Positions 17,501 to 26,625 of a DNA stretch of 62,085 nucleotides are shown here, one piece after another. Below the pieces are notes generated by a model that worked only from the letters and a program-made list of their open reading frames with translations, searched no databases and was not told the DNA's origin. The DNA comes from Pseudomonadota bacterium (GTDB lineage Bacteria; Cyanobacteriota; Vampirovibrionia; Obscuribacterales; Obscuribacteraceae). Both the position numbers and the translations under genes were made by a program. Each line of letters begins with the position of its first letter. Position 1 is the first letter of the stretch. The stretch covers positions 1 through 62,085 of the forward strand of contig JAJPGY010000044.1 of assembly GCA_021325555.1 (NCBI GenBank), given 5' to 3'.

Positions 17501-18753
17501 ATCACGCCCAATCTCTTTCCGACCCTGGCAAAGGCGCTCAAGGCACGATCTAAATCCGATGTGGTGTGGGCAGCGGAGATCTGCGCGCGCAGCCTGGCTT
17601 CTCCCTGGGGGACGACCGGGTACCAGAGGCCCTTGATGTAGACGCCTTCTTCCAGAAGATCGTGGCTCATGTCCATGGCCAGCGAGGCCTCGCCCAGCAT
17701 GACCGGGACGATGGGGTGCGTGCCCTCGATGATCTTGAAGCCCAGGCGCTTGATCTCGCGGCGGAAGTATTCGGTGTTCTTGTGGAGCTGGCTGACAAGC
17801 GAGGTGTCTTCCTCGAGGATCCGGAAGGCCTCGATCGCCGCGCAGACAACGGGCGGCGGCAGCGTGTTGGAGAACGTGTAGGGGCGCGACTTCTGGCGGA
17901 GGAATTCGACGAGCTCCTTTTTGCCGGTGATGAAGCCGCCGGCAGCGCCGCCGAGGGCTTTGCCCAGCGTGCCGGAGATGACGTCGATCTTCCCGTGCAC
18001 GCCCAGAGCCTCTGGGGTTCCCCTCCCGGTCGCGCCCAGGACGCCCGTGGCATGCGACTCGTCGACGAACAGGAGAGCGTGATATCGTGCCGCCAGGTCG
18101 ACAAGCTCCTTGATCGGTGCGAGATCGCCCTCCATGCTGAAGACGCCGTCCGTGGCGATTACGCGGACCCGATAGCCTTTGTCCTTGTCTTCCTCAAGCC
18201 ACTTCTTGAGCGTCTCGATCTGAACGTGAGGATAGGGCCGGGAATCGGTAGACTTGGCGACTATGCGGCACAGGCGAATGCCGTCGATGATGCTGGCGTG
18301 ATTGAGCTGATCGCTGTAGATCACGTCTTTATAATCCTTGAAACCGAGGTCGCCGGCGATCAGCCCGGTGAAAAACGCTTCGTTGGCCGCAAAGCAGGAC
18401 GAGTGCAGGATCGCGTCCTCGCAGCCGAAGAACGAGGCGATCTTCTGCTCGAGCTCCATATGGATAGGCTGGGTTCCGCAGAGAAAGCGGACGGACGCCA
18501 TGCCGAAGCCCCACTTGTCCAGCCCGTCGCGGGCGGCCTGCCTGATGCGCGGGTGATTCGCCAGTCCCAGGTAGTTGTTGGACGCCAGCATCACCACCTG
18601 GCGTCCGGCGACGGTTACGACACCGCCCTGCTCGCCCTCGATCGGCACCTCGTATTTGTACGTCTTTGTCTCCCTGGCCTTATTTAGCTCCGCTGCCAGC
18701 GCGGCGTAAAGATCCTTGACCGTTCTTATCGATTGCGGGGTCGAGGTAACCAT
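17497..18753 (-). CDS. kbl: Glycine C-acetyltransferase (2-amino-3-ketobutyrate CoA ligase)
   Basis: The enzyme is a PLP fold-type I transferase that splits 2-amino-3-oxobutanoate with CoA to give glycine and acetyl-CoA. This is the second step of threonine catabolism. The 418-residue sequence shows the PLP lysine at about K265 (SGTLGKALGGAAGG) and FVDESHATG before it. The short N-terminal helix and the NNYLGLANHP block are typical of the alpha-oxoamine synthase family. It follows the threonine dehydrogenase gene by 37 bases on the same strand, so the two form a threonine-degradation operon. AAGGAG lies about 12 bases before the start. Confidence 0.9.
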   Translation of the reverse strand: MVTSTPQSIRTVKDLYAALAAELNKARETKTYKYEVPIEGEQGGVVTVAGRQVVMLASNNYLGLANHPRIRQAARDGLDKWGFGMASVRFLCGTQPIHMELEQKIASFFGCEDAILHSSCFAANEAFFTGLIAGDLGFKDYKDVIYSDQLNHASIIDGIRLCRIVAKSTDSRPYPHVQIETLKKWLEEDKDKGYRVRVIATDGVFSMEGDLAPIKELVDLAARYHALLFVDESHATGVLGATGRGTPEALGVHGKIDVISGTLGKALGGAAGGFITGKKELVEFLRQKSRPYTFSNTLPPPVVCAAIEAFRILEEDTSLVSQLHKNTEYFRREIKRLGFKIIEGTHPIVPVMLGEASLAMDMSHDLLEEGVYIKGLWYPVVPQGEARLRAQISAAHTTSDLDRALSAFARVGKRLGVI

Positions 18754-18790
18754 GGCGATGCATTGCTCCTTGTTTATTTTCGGTCCCGCC

Positions 18791-20056
18791 CTAAATGGCA
18801 GATCCGTCGGGCGTGAAGACGAGCTTCATCTCCTTGCCGGAGTTAAGAACGTCGAAGGCCTCGACATACTCGTCGAGCCGATAATTGCGCTTGCTCGTGA
18901 TGCGATCGAGATGGGACCTTATGTCGAACTGGTCAGATCGCAGCAGTCTCAGCATGGTCTCCCAGGTGTCGAACATCTTGCGCCCGAAAATGCCCTTGAC
19001 CGTGACGCCCTTCCAGATGATACCGTTGGCGATATCAAATTTCGGCAGCGGCTCGCGGGCGATTCCAAGCAGGAGAATCACGCCGCCGTTCCGCACTATT
19101 CGAAAAGCGTCTTGATAAGCCGGCATCGAGCCCGACATCTCGATCACCACATCAACCCCGTTGGCGCCGGTCTCCCACTTCTCCACGGCTTGATACAGAT
19201 TCTGCGAGCCTTTCGAGACATCGAAGCACAAGGTGGCACCAAAGGCAGTACCAATCTCGAACCGGCGATCGGAATCGGCGGCTTCCGTGAGATATATCCT
19301 GCTTGCTCCGAAGGAGCGGCAGAGGAAGGTCGCCATCAACCCGAGCGGTCCGGCCCCCAGTATGGCCACCGACTTGCCTCTCACGTCGGCTTCCTGCACG
19401 GTGTGAACGGCGTTGCCGAAAGCGTCGAGCATGGCGCCTACGCGCGGGGGGATCTGCGAGGTGTCGCCGCCCTTTCCCAGCAGGATGACGTTCTTGTAAG
19501 GCACCACCACGCTCTGCGCGAAGCACCCGTCCAGGTGGACGCCCTTCACCCGCACGTTCACGCAGATGTGCTCGTTGCCCGTGCGGCAGAGCAAGCAATG
19601 CCCGCAGGCTAGATGCATCTCCGCCGTCACGTAGTCGCCGGGCTCGATAATCAGGCGGGAAGGGACATCACTCCAGTGATCAGCCGTGACGCCCTGGCCC
19701 ACCTCCTGGACAATGCCGCAGAACTCGTGACCGATGACGATCGGCTTGTAGGCATCCGGCGACGGCAGATAGCGCTGCATCTCGCGGCGAATGCCCTCGT
19801 TCCTGTCGCTCTGGTAGATGCTTTTGTCGGTTCCGCAAACGGCGGTGGCCACGACCTTGATCTTCACCTGATCAAAGCCGACCGCCGGCTCCGACACGTC
19901 CGCCCGAAGGGTGAGCCCCTCCTTCAAGAGGTCTTCCTTGACCAGGCACTGCATCGGTTTCATCTGTTTCTTGATTCCGGTCTTCCCGGCAGCCGGTGCC
20001 TTCTCGCCCTCACTGCCCCGCAAAGTGGTTGCCGCAGCCTCTGTTGATACGGACAT
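18791..20056 (-). CDS. tdh: Zinc-dependent dehydrogenase, likely L-threonine 3-dehydrogenase
   Basis: The 421-residue protein is an MDR-type alcohol dehydrogenase. It has the catalytic zinc site (VCGTDK and VIGHEFCG) and the structural zinc lobe (CGHCLLCRTGNEHIC). It also has a Rossmann domain with ILGAGPLGLMA. Substrate is inferred from the downstream kbl gene: L-threonine is oxidised to 2-amino-3-ketobutyrate with NAD. An extra 30-residue N-terminal tail (about 1-33) is Ala/Lys-rich and not part of the enzyme core. AGGAG precedes the ATG at 20056. A second Met pair (at about 32) is a possible alternative start. Other MDR substrates cannot be excluded. Confidence 0.8.
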   Translation of the reverse strand: MSVSTEAAATTLRGSEGEKAPAAGKTGIKKQMKPMQCLVKEDLLKEGLTLRADVSEPAVGFDQVKIKVVATAVCGTDKSIYQSDRNEGIRREMQRYLPSPDAYKPIVIGHEFCGIVQEVGQGVTADHWSDVPSRLIIEPGDYVTAEMHLACGHCLLCRTGNEHICVNVRVKGVHLDGCFAQSVVVPYKNVILLGKGGDTSQIPPRVGAMLDAFGNAVHTVQEADVRGKSVAILGAGPLGLMATFLCRSFGASRIYLTEAADSDRRFEIGTAFGATLCFDVSKGSQNLYQAVEKWETGANGVDVVIEMSGSMPAYQDAFRIVRNGGVILLLGIAREPLPKFDIANGIIWKGVTVKGIFGRKMFDTWETMLRLLRSDQFDIRSHLDRITSKRNYRLDEYVEAFDVLNSGKEMKLVFTPDGSAI

Positions 20057-20296
20057 GGACGTCCCGCTCCTGCACCCTCATATTGGAACATTAGTTTACC
20101 CGGCGGCGAGCCGAAATATTCTTTCATCAAGCTCAAGCACTCATGCGCTTTTACAGGCGCCAGCATAGCGCGCGGAGCCCTGTCGCATAACCCTCGCATA
20201 TCGTCCCTTAGCGAATCTTTAGTTGCCAAGCGCGGCAAGACTGATAGATTACTGCGAGGTCGCAATGTTTTCTTCATTTTTTGCCGGGTACCTGTC

Positions 20297-20629
20297 ATGA
20301 ACTTTGATCCAGGATCTTTCGAGTCAAGCCCCGAGCCGAACTTCGTGGAGGTGCCGCTGGACCTGATCTTGCCGAGCGTCGCGCAGGCCACGATAGTCAG
20401 AACAATCGTCGAGGGCAGCGGCGGCCCGCACAATCACGAGATGACCGAGCCGGGGCTGCGCTTCGTCCGGCACCTGCTGTCGACGTCAAGGCCGGCCAGA
20501 CACGGCTTCGTGCCGAACTTCAAAGATATGGCGATCATCGAGCAGGTGGCGCGCGACTTCATCCGCCGCTGCGGGGGCGCGGCGTCAGCGCTGAATACCA
20601 TGGTGCGCGTCGCCCACTGCGAAGGGTAG
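20297..20629 (+). CDS. Hypothetical protein, 110 aa
   Basis: I do not recognise this gene. It is a small soluble protein with no membrane or signal segment. The middle is an Asn/His-containing loop (PHNHEMTEPGLRF) and a helical stretch (about 78-95) follows. It ends six bases before the stop of the convergent fabI gene. The ATG has no clear Shine-Dalgarno. Codon use is similar to its neighbours. Confidence 0.45.
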   Translation: MNFDPGSFESSPEPNFVEVPLDLILPSVAQATIVRTIVEGSGGPHNHEMTEPGLRFVRHLLSTSRPARHGFVPNFKDMAIIEQVARDFIRRCGGAASALNTMVRVAHCEG

Positions 20630-20635
20630 AAACCC

Positions 20636-21406
20636 TTACATCCCCATAATGCTGTAGCCGCAGTCGACGTGAACGACCTCGCCCGTGACGCCGGACGACA
20701 GATCGCTTACGAAGTAGAGCGCGGTCTTGCCCACCTCTTCCGCCTGAACATTGCGCTTGAGCGGCGCCCTCTGCTCGACGTATTTCAGCATGTCGCGGAA
20801 GCCGGATATGCCCATGGCGGCCAGGGTGCGAACCGGTCCGGCCGAAATGGCGTTGACGCGGATGTTTTTCTCGCCGAGGTCGGCGGCGAGATAGCGCACG
20901 CTGGCTTCAAGAGCCGCTTTGGCGACGCCCATGACGTTGTAGTGGGGCACGACCTTCTCGGCGCCGTAATAGGTGAGGGTGATGATGCTGCCGCCCTTGC
21001 TGTCCATCAGCTGCGCCGCCTGCCTGGCGACCGCCGTCAGCGTGTAAGCGCTGACATCAAGCGCCAGCTTGAAGCCGTCGCGCGAGGTGTCGACGAAATG
21101 CCCCTCCAGGTCCTGTTTGTTGGCGAAAGCCACCGCGTGCACGACAAAATCGATGGAACCCCAGTGGCTCTTCAGTTTTGCGAACACCTGCTCAATCTGC
21201 GCGTCGTCGGACAGATCGCACTGCTCGACAAAGGTCGACTTGACGCTCTCGGCAAGCGGCCTGACTCGCCGCTCCAGGGTCTCCGCTTGATACGTGAAGG
21301 CGAGCTCCGCGCCTTCCTCGTGCAAAGCCCTGGCGCAATACCAGGCGAGGCTGTGATCGTTCGCCACGCCGAATACGATGCCCTTCTTGCCCACTGCAAT
21401 TCCCAT
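20636..21406 (-). CDS. fabI: Enoyl-[acyl-carrier-protein] reductase (NADH), FabI
   Basis: The enzyme reduces the double bond in fatty-acid elongation. Numbering from the ATG at 21406, Tyr146, Tyr156 and Lys163 fall at exactly the positions of the E. coli enzyme. They lie in TYYGAEKVVPHYNVMGVAK. This, and a GAGGA about ten bases upstream, decides the start over a longer form with six extra residues. The N-terminal NAD-binding loop is GVANDHSLAW. Length is 256 residues, typical of the family. It stands alone and is divergent from the FAD enzyme gene. Confidence 0.93.
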   Translation of the reverse strand: MGIAVGKKGIVFGVANDHSLAWYCARALHEEGAELAFTYQAETLERRVRPLAESVKSTFVEQCDLSDDAQIEQVFAKLKSHWGSIDFVVHAVAFANKQDLEGHFVDTSRDGFKLALDVSAYTLTAVARQAAQLMDSKGGSIITLTYYGAEKVVPHYNVMGVAKAALEASVRYLAADLGEKNIRVNAISAGPVRTLAAMGISGFRDMLKYVEQRAPLKRNVQAEEVGKTALYFVSDLSSGVTGEVVHVDCGYSIMGM

Positions 21407-21688
21407 AAGTGCTAACGTCCTCATTTTTCAAGCGCTCCGGGCTCGTGCCGCTCGCCCTCTGCGCGTCCACTACTTCGCTACGCTGCGGATTCCTCCTCGG
21501 AACCCTGCGCTCCGCTTGTCGGCCCTGCATTGCGGAGTTCGCCCCTCGAAGAGAGTGATTATGGCATACGGCTTATCGCTGGTTATCCAAGAGTAAATGA
21601 TGATGCGTTAACGGTGGCTTATGTTGGTGGCTGGCAGCAAGCCGGGGGCGCGCTAGACTGGAAGAGGCGGGGGAAAGGCGAGGGTAGC

Positions 21689-23026
21689 GTGGCCGCTCAA
21701 TATGCAGAGAACGCGGATGATCGCCCCTGGGCCGTAGCGCCGTTCTGGCAGCTTGAGCGCACGGAGCGGCCGAGAAAGCTCTCTGCGGACGCCAAGTGTG
21801 ACACCGTGGTGGTCGGCGCGGGGGCCACCGGTCTGTCCACGGCGCTGGCGCTGGCGTCGCGCCAGAAGGTGATTGTCGTTGATGCAAAGCGACTCGCCGA
21901 GGGCAGCTCGGGTTGGAACGCCGGCATCCTCTCCCTTGCCACCACCCTTGATTCAAGCGCGGTTGAAAACAGCATCGGCGAAGAGCGCACGCGTGCGCTC
22001 AGCTTCTTCTTGCAGGACTCGATCTTGCAAATGAAGAGCACTACCGGGCTCCAGACACCCGACTGGCAGACCGGCAGCTCGCTTTATACGGCGGCACGCA
22101 AATCTCACATCCCTTTGTTGAAGCAGGAAGGCGAAGCCCGGCACAAATACGGATTGCAGACCAGCTTTCTGCAGCAGGGGCATCTTGACAAAGCAAAGCT
22201 GGGCTTTTGCGCCGCCCTCGAGCTGTCAGGCGAGCACGCCGTGCACCCGGCGAAGCTCGCCGTCGGGATGTCGTCGGCGGTCGGAAGGGCCGGGGGGCAG
22301 GTCTGCGAGGACTCCCCGGTCGATGCTTGGCGGCACGACGGGGAGAAGTTCCTGGTGTCCTGCAATGGCAACACGATCGAGGCGCAGAACCTGGTAGTGT
22401 GCCCCGGCTCCGGAAGCGCCCTCTTTCGGGAGGTGACCGACGCGGCGAACTTCTGCATCCCCGTGGTCAGCCACATCCTGGTGACGGAGCCTTCAGACAA
22501 GATCGCCGAGTTCGTAAAAGAAACGCACCGGATCGCCATGTGGGACTCGCTCCGGCTGTACCACTATGTCCGCTACCTGCCTTCCGGGCGTGTCCTGGTG
22601 GGAGGCGAGGAGTCTCCCGGCGTTATTCCGCCGACCGTCCTGGGCGCCGACGATCCGAATATTCAGCGGCTCTACGACTGGGCCAGGCGGCATCACAAGG
22701 TGCCGCTCCCCCCGATTGAGCACTGCTGGAAGGCGAGCCTCATGCTTCCGGCCGACGGGCTGCCGTTTCTGCAGCTGAGGCGCTTCAACGAGAGCCTGCT
22801 CATCGGGGCAATCACGGACGGCATTCCGTTCGCCTTTGTGCTCGGGCGCGTAATCGCGGGCTTGATCGAGGACCTGAAGCACCCGCTGTCCGAGATTTTC
22901 AGCCGCCGGCGCGCGATGCCGGCCGACGCGCGGCTGCTGTCGCTTTTGCCGAGCGCGCCGGCAATCCGCAAGCCGGCATTGAACCTGGCGTTTGCGGCCA
23001 TGCGGCTAGGGGACCTTATCTCCTGA
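21689..23026 (+). CDS. FAD-dependent oxidoreductase, DAO family
   Basis: The 445-residue flavoenzyme has the Rossmann FAD motif VVVGAGATGLSTALALAS (about 36-53) and a following acidic ending VVDAKRL. Next comes an FAD pyrophosphate turn (EGSSGWNAG). A C-terminal motif (DGIPFAFVLGRVIAGLI) is typical of the D-amino-acid oxidase/glycine oxidase superfamily. The substrate is probably an amine or amino acid, but no diagnostic residue is readable. I chose GTG 21689 because it has GAGGG just upstream and lies closest to the first conserved block. It stands alone. Confidence 0.75.
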   Translation: MAAQYAENADDRPWAVAPFWQLERTERPRKLSADAKCDTVVVGAGATGLSTALALASRQKVIVVDAKRLAEGSSGWNAGILSLATTLDSSAVENSIGEERTRALSFFLQDSILQMKSTTGLQTPDWQTGSSLYTAARKSHIPLLKQEGEARHKYGLQTSFLQQGHLDKAKLGFCAALELSGEHAVHPAKLAVGMSSAVGRAGGQVCEDSPVDAWRHDGEKFLVSCNGNTIEAQNLVVCPGSGSALFREVTDAANFCIPVVSHILVTEPSDKIAEFVKETHRIAMWDSLRLYHYVRYLPSGRVLVGGEESPGVIPPTVLGADDPNIQRLYDWARRHHKVPLPPIEHCWKASLMLPADGLPFLQLRRFNESLLIGAITDGIPFAFVLGRVIAGLIEDLKHPLSEIFSRRRAMPADARLLSLLPSAPAIRKPALNLAFAAMRLGDLIS

Positions 23027-23179
23027 AGGCGAGCGGGGCGCCCCCGGGCTCCGCTTCCTCACCGGGTCTCGTCTTGCGGGCGCGACCCGCGCCGTCTTAC
23101 CGCAGGCGGGCTCGCCGTGCCCAGCCCCGGGGGCCGGGGAGCCGCTGACCTGGGCAAAACGGCCAGCGGCAAAGGGCTG

Positions 23180-23800
23180 CTACGACTGCGGCGAGGCGAT
23201 CGCCTTGTTGAGAATCTCGGAGAAGTCCTGGGCGTTGCGATAGCCGTAAGTCACGCCACGCAGCTTGCCGCTGGGCTCGAGGACCATGATGCAGGGGAAG
23301 CCGTCCACCCGGTACTGCCTGGCGAACGACTCACCGGCGCCGCCGTCCTCCGCGTCCAGCTTCACGCAGACGAAGGAGGCCTTGAGTATCTGGATGACGC
23401 CGGGATCCGTGTAGGTGTCCCTGTCCAGCTTCTTGCACCAGCCACACCAGTCCGTGTACACATCCACCAGCACCAGCTTGTTCGCCCGGCGGGCCTCCGA
23501 GAGGCTGGCGGGCAGATCCCGGTTCCAGACAACCTCCCCGGCTTTGCCACGCGGCAGCGCCGGCAGCATGCCGGCATGTTCCGGCGAGGCGGGAACCTGG
23601 CCGATGAGGGTGGCGCCCTCCCCGGGGTGGCGCTGGCCGGTGATGGGGCGCCGGGCGTGCCCGGGCCCGGACCCATCCTGGCAGTATGCCGGGCAACCGA
23701 CCAGAAGCACGCTCAACGCGAGCAGAACGGCCCCCGAGCGCGCGCTCTTTACCGCGGCCGTGCCAGCGACAGCCAATCGCTCCATTTCTATTTTCAGCAT
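23180..23800 (-). CDS. Thioredoxin-like lipoprotein
   Basis: The 206-residue protein has a lipobox (LLVGC, C36) after a hydrophobic signal, then a Gly/Pro linker. A thioredoxin fold (about 85-200) has the active site CGWCKK (119-124) and the cis-proline in GFPCIMV. It is exported and lipid-anchored in the envelope, where it probably reduces or isomerises disulfides. The ATG at 23800 is used. It starts 11 bases after the DUF885 gene ends on the same strand, so the two are likely one transcript. Confidence 0.8.
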   Translation of the reverse strand: MLKIEMERLAVAGTAAVKSARSGAVLLALSVLLVGCPAYCQDGSGPGHARRPITGQRHPGEGATLIGQVPASPEHAGMLPALPRGKAGEVVWNRDLPASLSEARRANKLVLVDVYTDWCGWCKKLDRDTYTDPGVIQILKASFVCVKLDAEDGGAGESFARQYRVDGFPCIMVLEPSGKLRGVTYGYRNAQDFSEILNKAIASPQS

Positions 23801-23811
23801 CAAAGGATTCT

Positions 23812-25602
23812 TCAGGGCGCAGGGTTCACTAGAGATATTTTACTAGAACTGCCCAGCAGCGCTTCCCTGACCAGGGGCAGCGGCGGACAGCCCTGGGCCA
23901 GGAAGCGGTCGTGGAACTCTCTTAGATCAAAGTCCTTGCCCCTGGCTTTTTTGTAGTCCTCCCGCAGCTTGAGGATCTCCAGCTTGCCCAGCGTATAGAC
24001 AAGGTAGGTCGGGTCCATCGTCCCTCGCCTGGTCTCGCGCTCGGCGTTGGCTCTTTCCTGGTAGCCCTCGTCCATGAAGAACCTGATGCCCTCCTCGACG
24101 CTCATGCCGCCCGTGTGCAGGCGGATTCCGACAATGTAGCGGCAGGCTCTCAGAAGCGCGTCGTGAATCTGCCCGAGCCTGAGCTTCTGGTCTGCCTGGT
24201 GGAAGCCCTCATCGAGCACCATCTCCTCGCAATAGTGGGCCCAGCCCTCGGCGTTGGAGCCGCAGCCCAGGAGCATGCGCACCTTCGAGGGTGCCTGCTT
24301 GATCCAGAGGAACTGCACGTAATGACCGGGATAAGCCTCGTGGGTGCTCGTGTTCACCACGTCCGCCCGGCAGAACTGCCGCATGTGCTCCTCGACCTTT
24401 TTTGCCGGCCAGCCGGGCTCGGGAAGGGTGACGTAATAGTAGGCTTCGGTGGCCTTCTTCTCCAGCGGACCCGGCGTATCCATCGAGGCAAACGAGAGCG
24501 CGCGCTCAAAAGGCGGGGTCTCCTCGACGCGCACGCGCTGCCGGGACGGAATGGTTACAATCGGCCGGGAGACGCAGAAGTGGCGGATCTCCTCGAGGGA
24601 GAGGCTTATGGTTGTCAGCAATTGATCCGGGCGCGGGTGGTCCGCCGAGATGGAGGCATACACGTAGCCGGCGTCCCTCGCCGGATCGATGCGGCGGGCC
24701 GTGTCCTTGAAAAGCTGCTGCAGCCGGCGCAGCTCGCTGTAGCCTCGATCCAGCAGGGCATCGAGCGGCTCGTCAATCATCTCGTCATAGAGGAGCTTCT
24801 TGCGATAAAGATCGGCGCCCAGGGCGAAGCTGCCGTGAGAACGTCGCGAGAGATCCTCTTTCAGGAATTTCTCGTAGGAGCGCAGGCTGTCGACCACGGC
24901 GGCGTTTGTCCGGGCAAGCTCGGCCTGCAGTTGGTCGTCCTTGACCGGCGCAAACGCTTGCGGCACCGCCTTTTGAAAAAATTCCACAATTCCCGGCAGC
25001 TGCTCGAGCGCCACGTCCGTGTAGACCGCCGGCGGGTCGACCAGGTTCTTCCTTCCTTCGGCGAGCATCCGGGGAATCTGCCGTTCCCTGGAGATGACCG
25101 ACCGCATCCGCTCCGGCAGCGGCGCAAAATCCCGCTTCATGAGGGAGAAGATGCTGGCGGCGGGCGTCGAGCTGTAGTGGTCGGGATTGTGTTTCCACAT
25201 CTGGATCTGCTCCAGCTCGAGCAGGCTGCCAAGGACGCTTGTCCTCAACTGGAGAAGGTCCAGTCGCGACTGGCGGGAAAGCTGCCCTGGCTCTACGGCC
25301 TCGAGCCGGCTGAGAAAGCCGCGCTCGCTTTTAATGCGCTCTTCGCAGGCGCGCTGCGAGAAGTCCTCGAGCTGCCCGTCATAATCGTGCACCCCGGTCT
25401 CCGTGGCCCAGGTCGGGTGGACTCGAAACCGGTAGGCAAAATAGTCGTCGACCAGGCGGTCGAACCGGCCCTGCGCTGACTCCGGCGGGCTGGCGGCAAT
25501 CGCAGCCCCCGGTGGATCGGCGGCGATGCCGGTAGCGCAAGATGCATCAAGCGAGAGCGCAAGCGCGCACATCATCCCGGCCGCCAGCAAGCGAAGACGC
25601 AT
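23812..25602 (-). CDS. DUF885 family metallo-hydrolase, secreted
   Basis: The 596-residue protein is exported by a signal peptide (about 1-25; the hydrophobic core ends near a Cys in LDASCATG). Family DUF885 members are zinc-metallopeptidase-like. The motif HEAYPGH gives two His, and WAHYCEEMV gives the next Glu ligand (about residues 430-450). The usual length of the family is about 550-600. The ATG at 25602 has AGGAGG five bases before it; a longer in-frame start lacks such a site. Substrate is unknown, probably peptides. It is the first gene of a pair with the thioredoxin lipoprotein and diverges from etfB. Confidence 0.85.
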   Translation of the reverse strand: MRLRLLAAGMMCALALSLDASCATGIAADPPGAAIAASPPESAQGRFDRLVDDYFAYRFRVHPTWATETGVHDYDGQLEDFSQRACEERIKSERGFLSRLEAVEPGQLSRQSRLDLLQLRTSVLGSLLELEQIQMWKHNPDHYSSTPAASIFSLMKRDFAPLPERMRSVISRERQIPRMLAEGRKNLVDPPAVYTDVALEQLPGIVEFFQKAVPQAFAPVKDDQLQAELARTNAAVVDSLRSYEKFLKEDLSRRSHGSFALGADLYRKKLLYDEMIDEPLDALLDRGYSELRRLQQLFKDTARRIDPARDAGYVYASISADHPRPDQLLTTISLSLEEIRHFCVSRPIVTIPSRQRVRVEETPPFERALSFASMDTPGPLEKKATEAYYYVTLPEPGWPAKKVEEHMRQFCRADVVNTSTHEAYPGHYVQFLWIKQAPSKVRMLLGCGSNAEGWAHYCEEMVLDEGFHQADQKLRLGQIHDALLRACRYIVGIRLHTGGMSVEEGIRFFMDEGYQERANAERETRRGTMDPTYLVYTLGKLEILKLREDYKKARGKDFDLREFHDRFLAQGCPPLPLVREALLGSSSKISLVNPAP

Positions 25603-25791
25603 CGTTCCTCCTTTCCCAACTGGTTCGAGGCTCAAATTCCCGCCAGCAATTGCGAAAAAACCATTACAAAATAAGAGTGACCAAATCTTAGAGGTTCAAT
25701 TACAAGTGCAGCTATTTCTTTTCACAAATGTAATGAAGCTCAGAAAAGGCAGCTAAGATTTAGAGATGTCTACCTCCAGGTAATCCCGTGC
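25603..25791. promoter_or_regulatory. AT-rich divergent promoter region, DUF885/etfB
   Basis: This region is much richer in A and T than its surroundings. It contains an inverted pair, AAATCTTAG at 25683-25691 and CTAAGATTT at 25753-25761, with 61 bases between them. A second inverted pair, CATTAC near 25662 and GTAATG near 25730, sits inside or beside it. It probably holds back-to-back promoters and one or more operators. I cannot assign a regulator. Confidence 0.4.
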
Positions 25792-26625
25792 ATGGCAGAT
25801 CCTTTTGACATATTCGTGCTCGTAAAGCAGGTACCGGACCAGGGCTCAAAGGCCGGTCTCAACCCCGACGGAACGATCGATCGCGCCAAAGCGAAGCGCA
25901 TGCTCAACCCGTTCGATCGCTACGCTCTCCAGGCGGCCCTGCATACGAAGAAAACATACGGCGGTCGCGTGACGGCGATCTCCATGGGCCCGCCGCCGGC
26001 CGTAGAGGTGCTCATGGAAGCGCTCGAGCACGGCGTAGACAGGGGCGTGCTTCTCTCCGACCGGAGGCTCGCCGCCTCCGACACCCTGGCAACGGCTTAT
26101 GCCCTTTGCAAGACGGTGCAGTGGGTGGGCAGGTTCGACATCATCTTCTGCGGGCTGCAGACTACCGACGGCGACACGGCGCAGGTCGGGCCGCAGCTTG
26201 CCGAGCGCCTGGGCCTGCCGCAGATAACCTATTGTCAGGACTTCAAGATCGACGACCACAGGGTGCACGCCGAGCGCATCATAGAGGGCGGCTATCAAAA
26301 GCTGGACTCCGAGCTGCCCGTGCTGGTCACGGTGGCCAACTCCTACCATCCGCTGGAATACAAGTCTTTCCGGGGCGCCTGGCGAGTTCAGCAGTTGCTG
26401 AGGAACGAGGTGGAGCAGAAGAAGTACATTCAGACCGTCGATCTCGATGTGATAGGCGCCGATCCTGACCGCTGCGGGCTCAAAGGCTCACCGACGATTG
26501 TGGCCGCGACCGAGAAGGTCGGCGAGATCGGCGGCAACTGCACAATGCACGAGGGACACACGGCGTCGGTGCTGGTGGAGGAGCTGCTTGGCTGCAGCAA
26601 TCTGAAGGAGTTTGTAAAGGCATGA
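25792..26625 (+). CDS. etfB: Electron transfer flavoprotein beta subunit (FixA-type)
   Basis: The 277-residue beta subunit begins FDIFVLVKQVPDQGSKAGLN. It carries the nucleotide-binding motif CGLQTTDGDTAQVGPQLAER (about 122-141). In this family, the DGDTAQVGP form is one I associate with flavin-based electron-bifurcating ETF/FixA, as opposed to the AMP-binding variant. The gene overlaps etfA by four bases (ATGA), so translation is coupled. With EtfA it forms a heterodimer that passes electrons from dehydrogenases to the FixC-like oxidoreductase encoded next. Confidence 0.92.
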   Translation: MADPFDIFVLVKQVPDQGSKAGLNPDGTIDRAKAKRMLNPFDRYALQAALHTKKTYGGRVTAISMGPPPAVEVLMEALEHGVDRGVLLSDRRLAASDTLATAYALCKTVQWVGRFDIIFCGLQTTDGDTAQVGPQLAERLGLPQITYCQDFKIDDHRVHAERIIEGGYQKLDSELPVLVTVANSYHPLEYKSFRGAWRVQQLLRNEVEQKKYIQTVDLDVIGADPDRCGLKGSPTIVAATEKVGEIGGNCTMHEGHTASVLVEELLGCSNLKEFVKA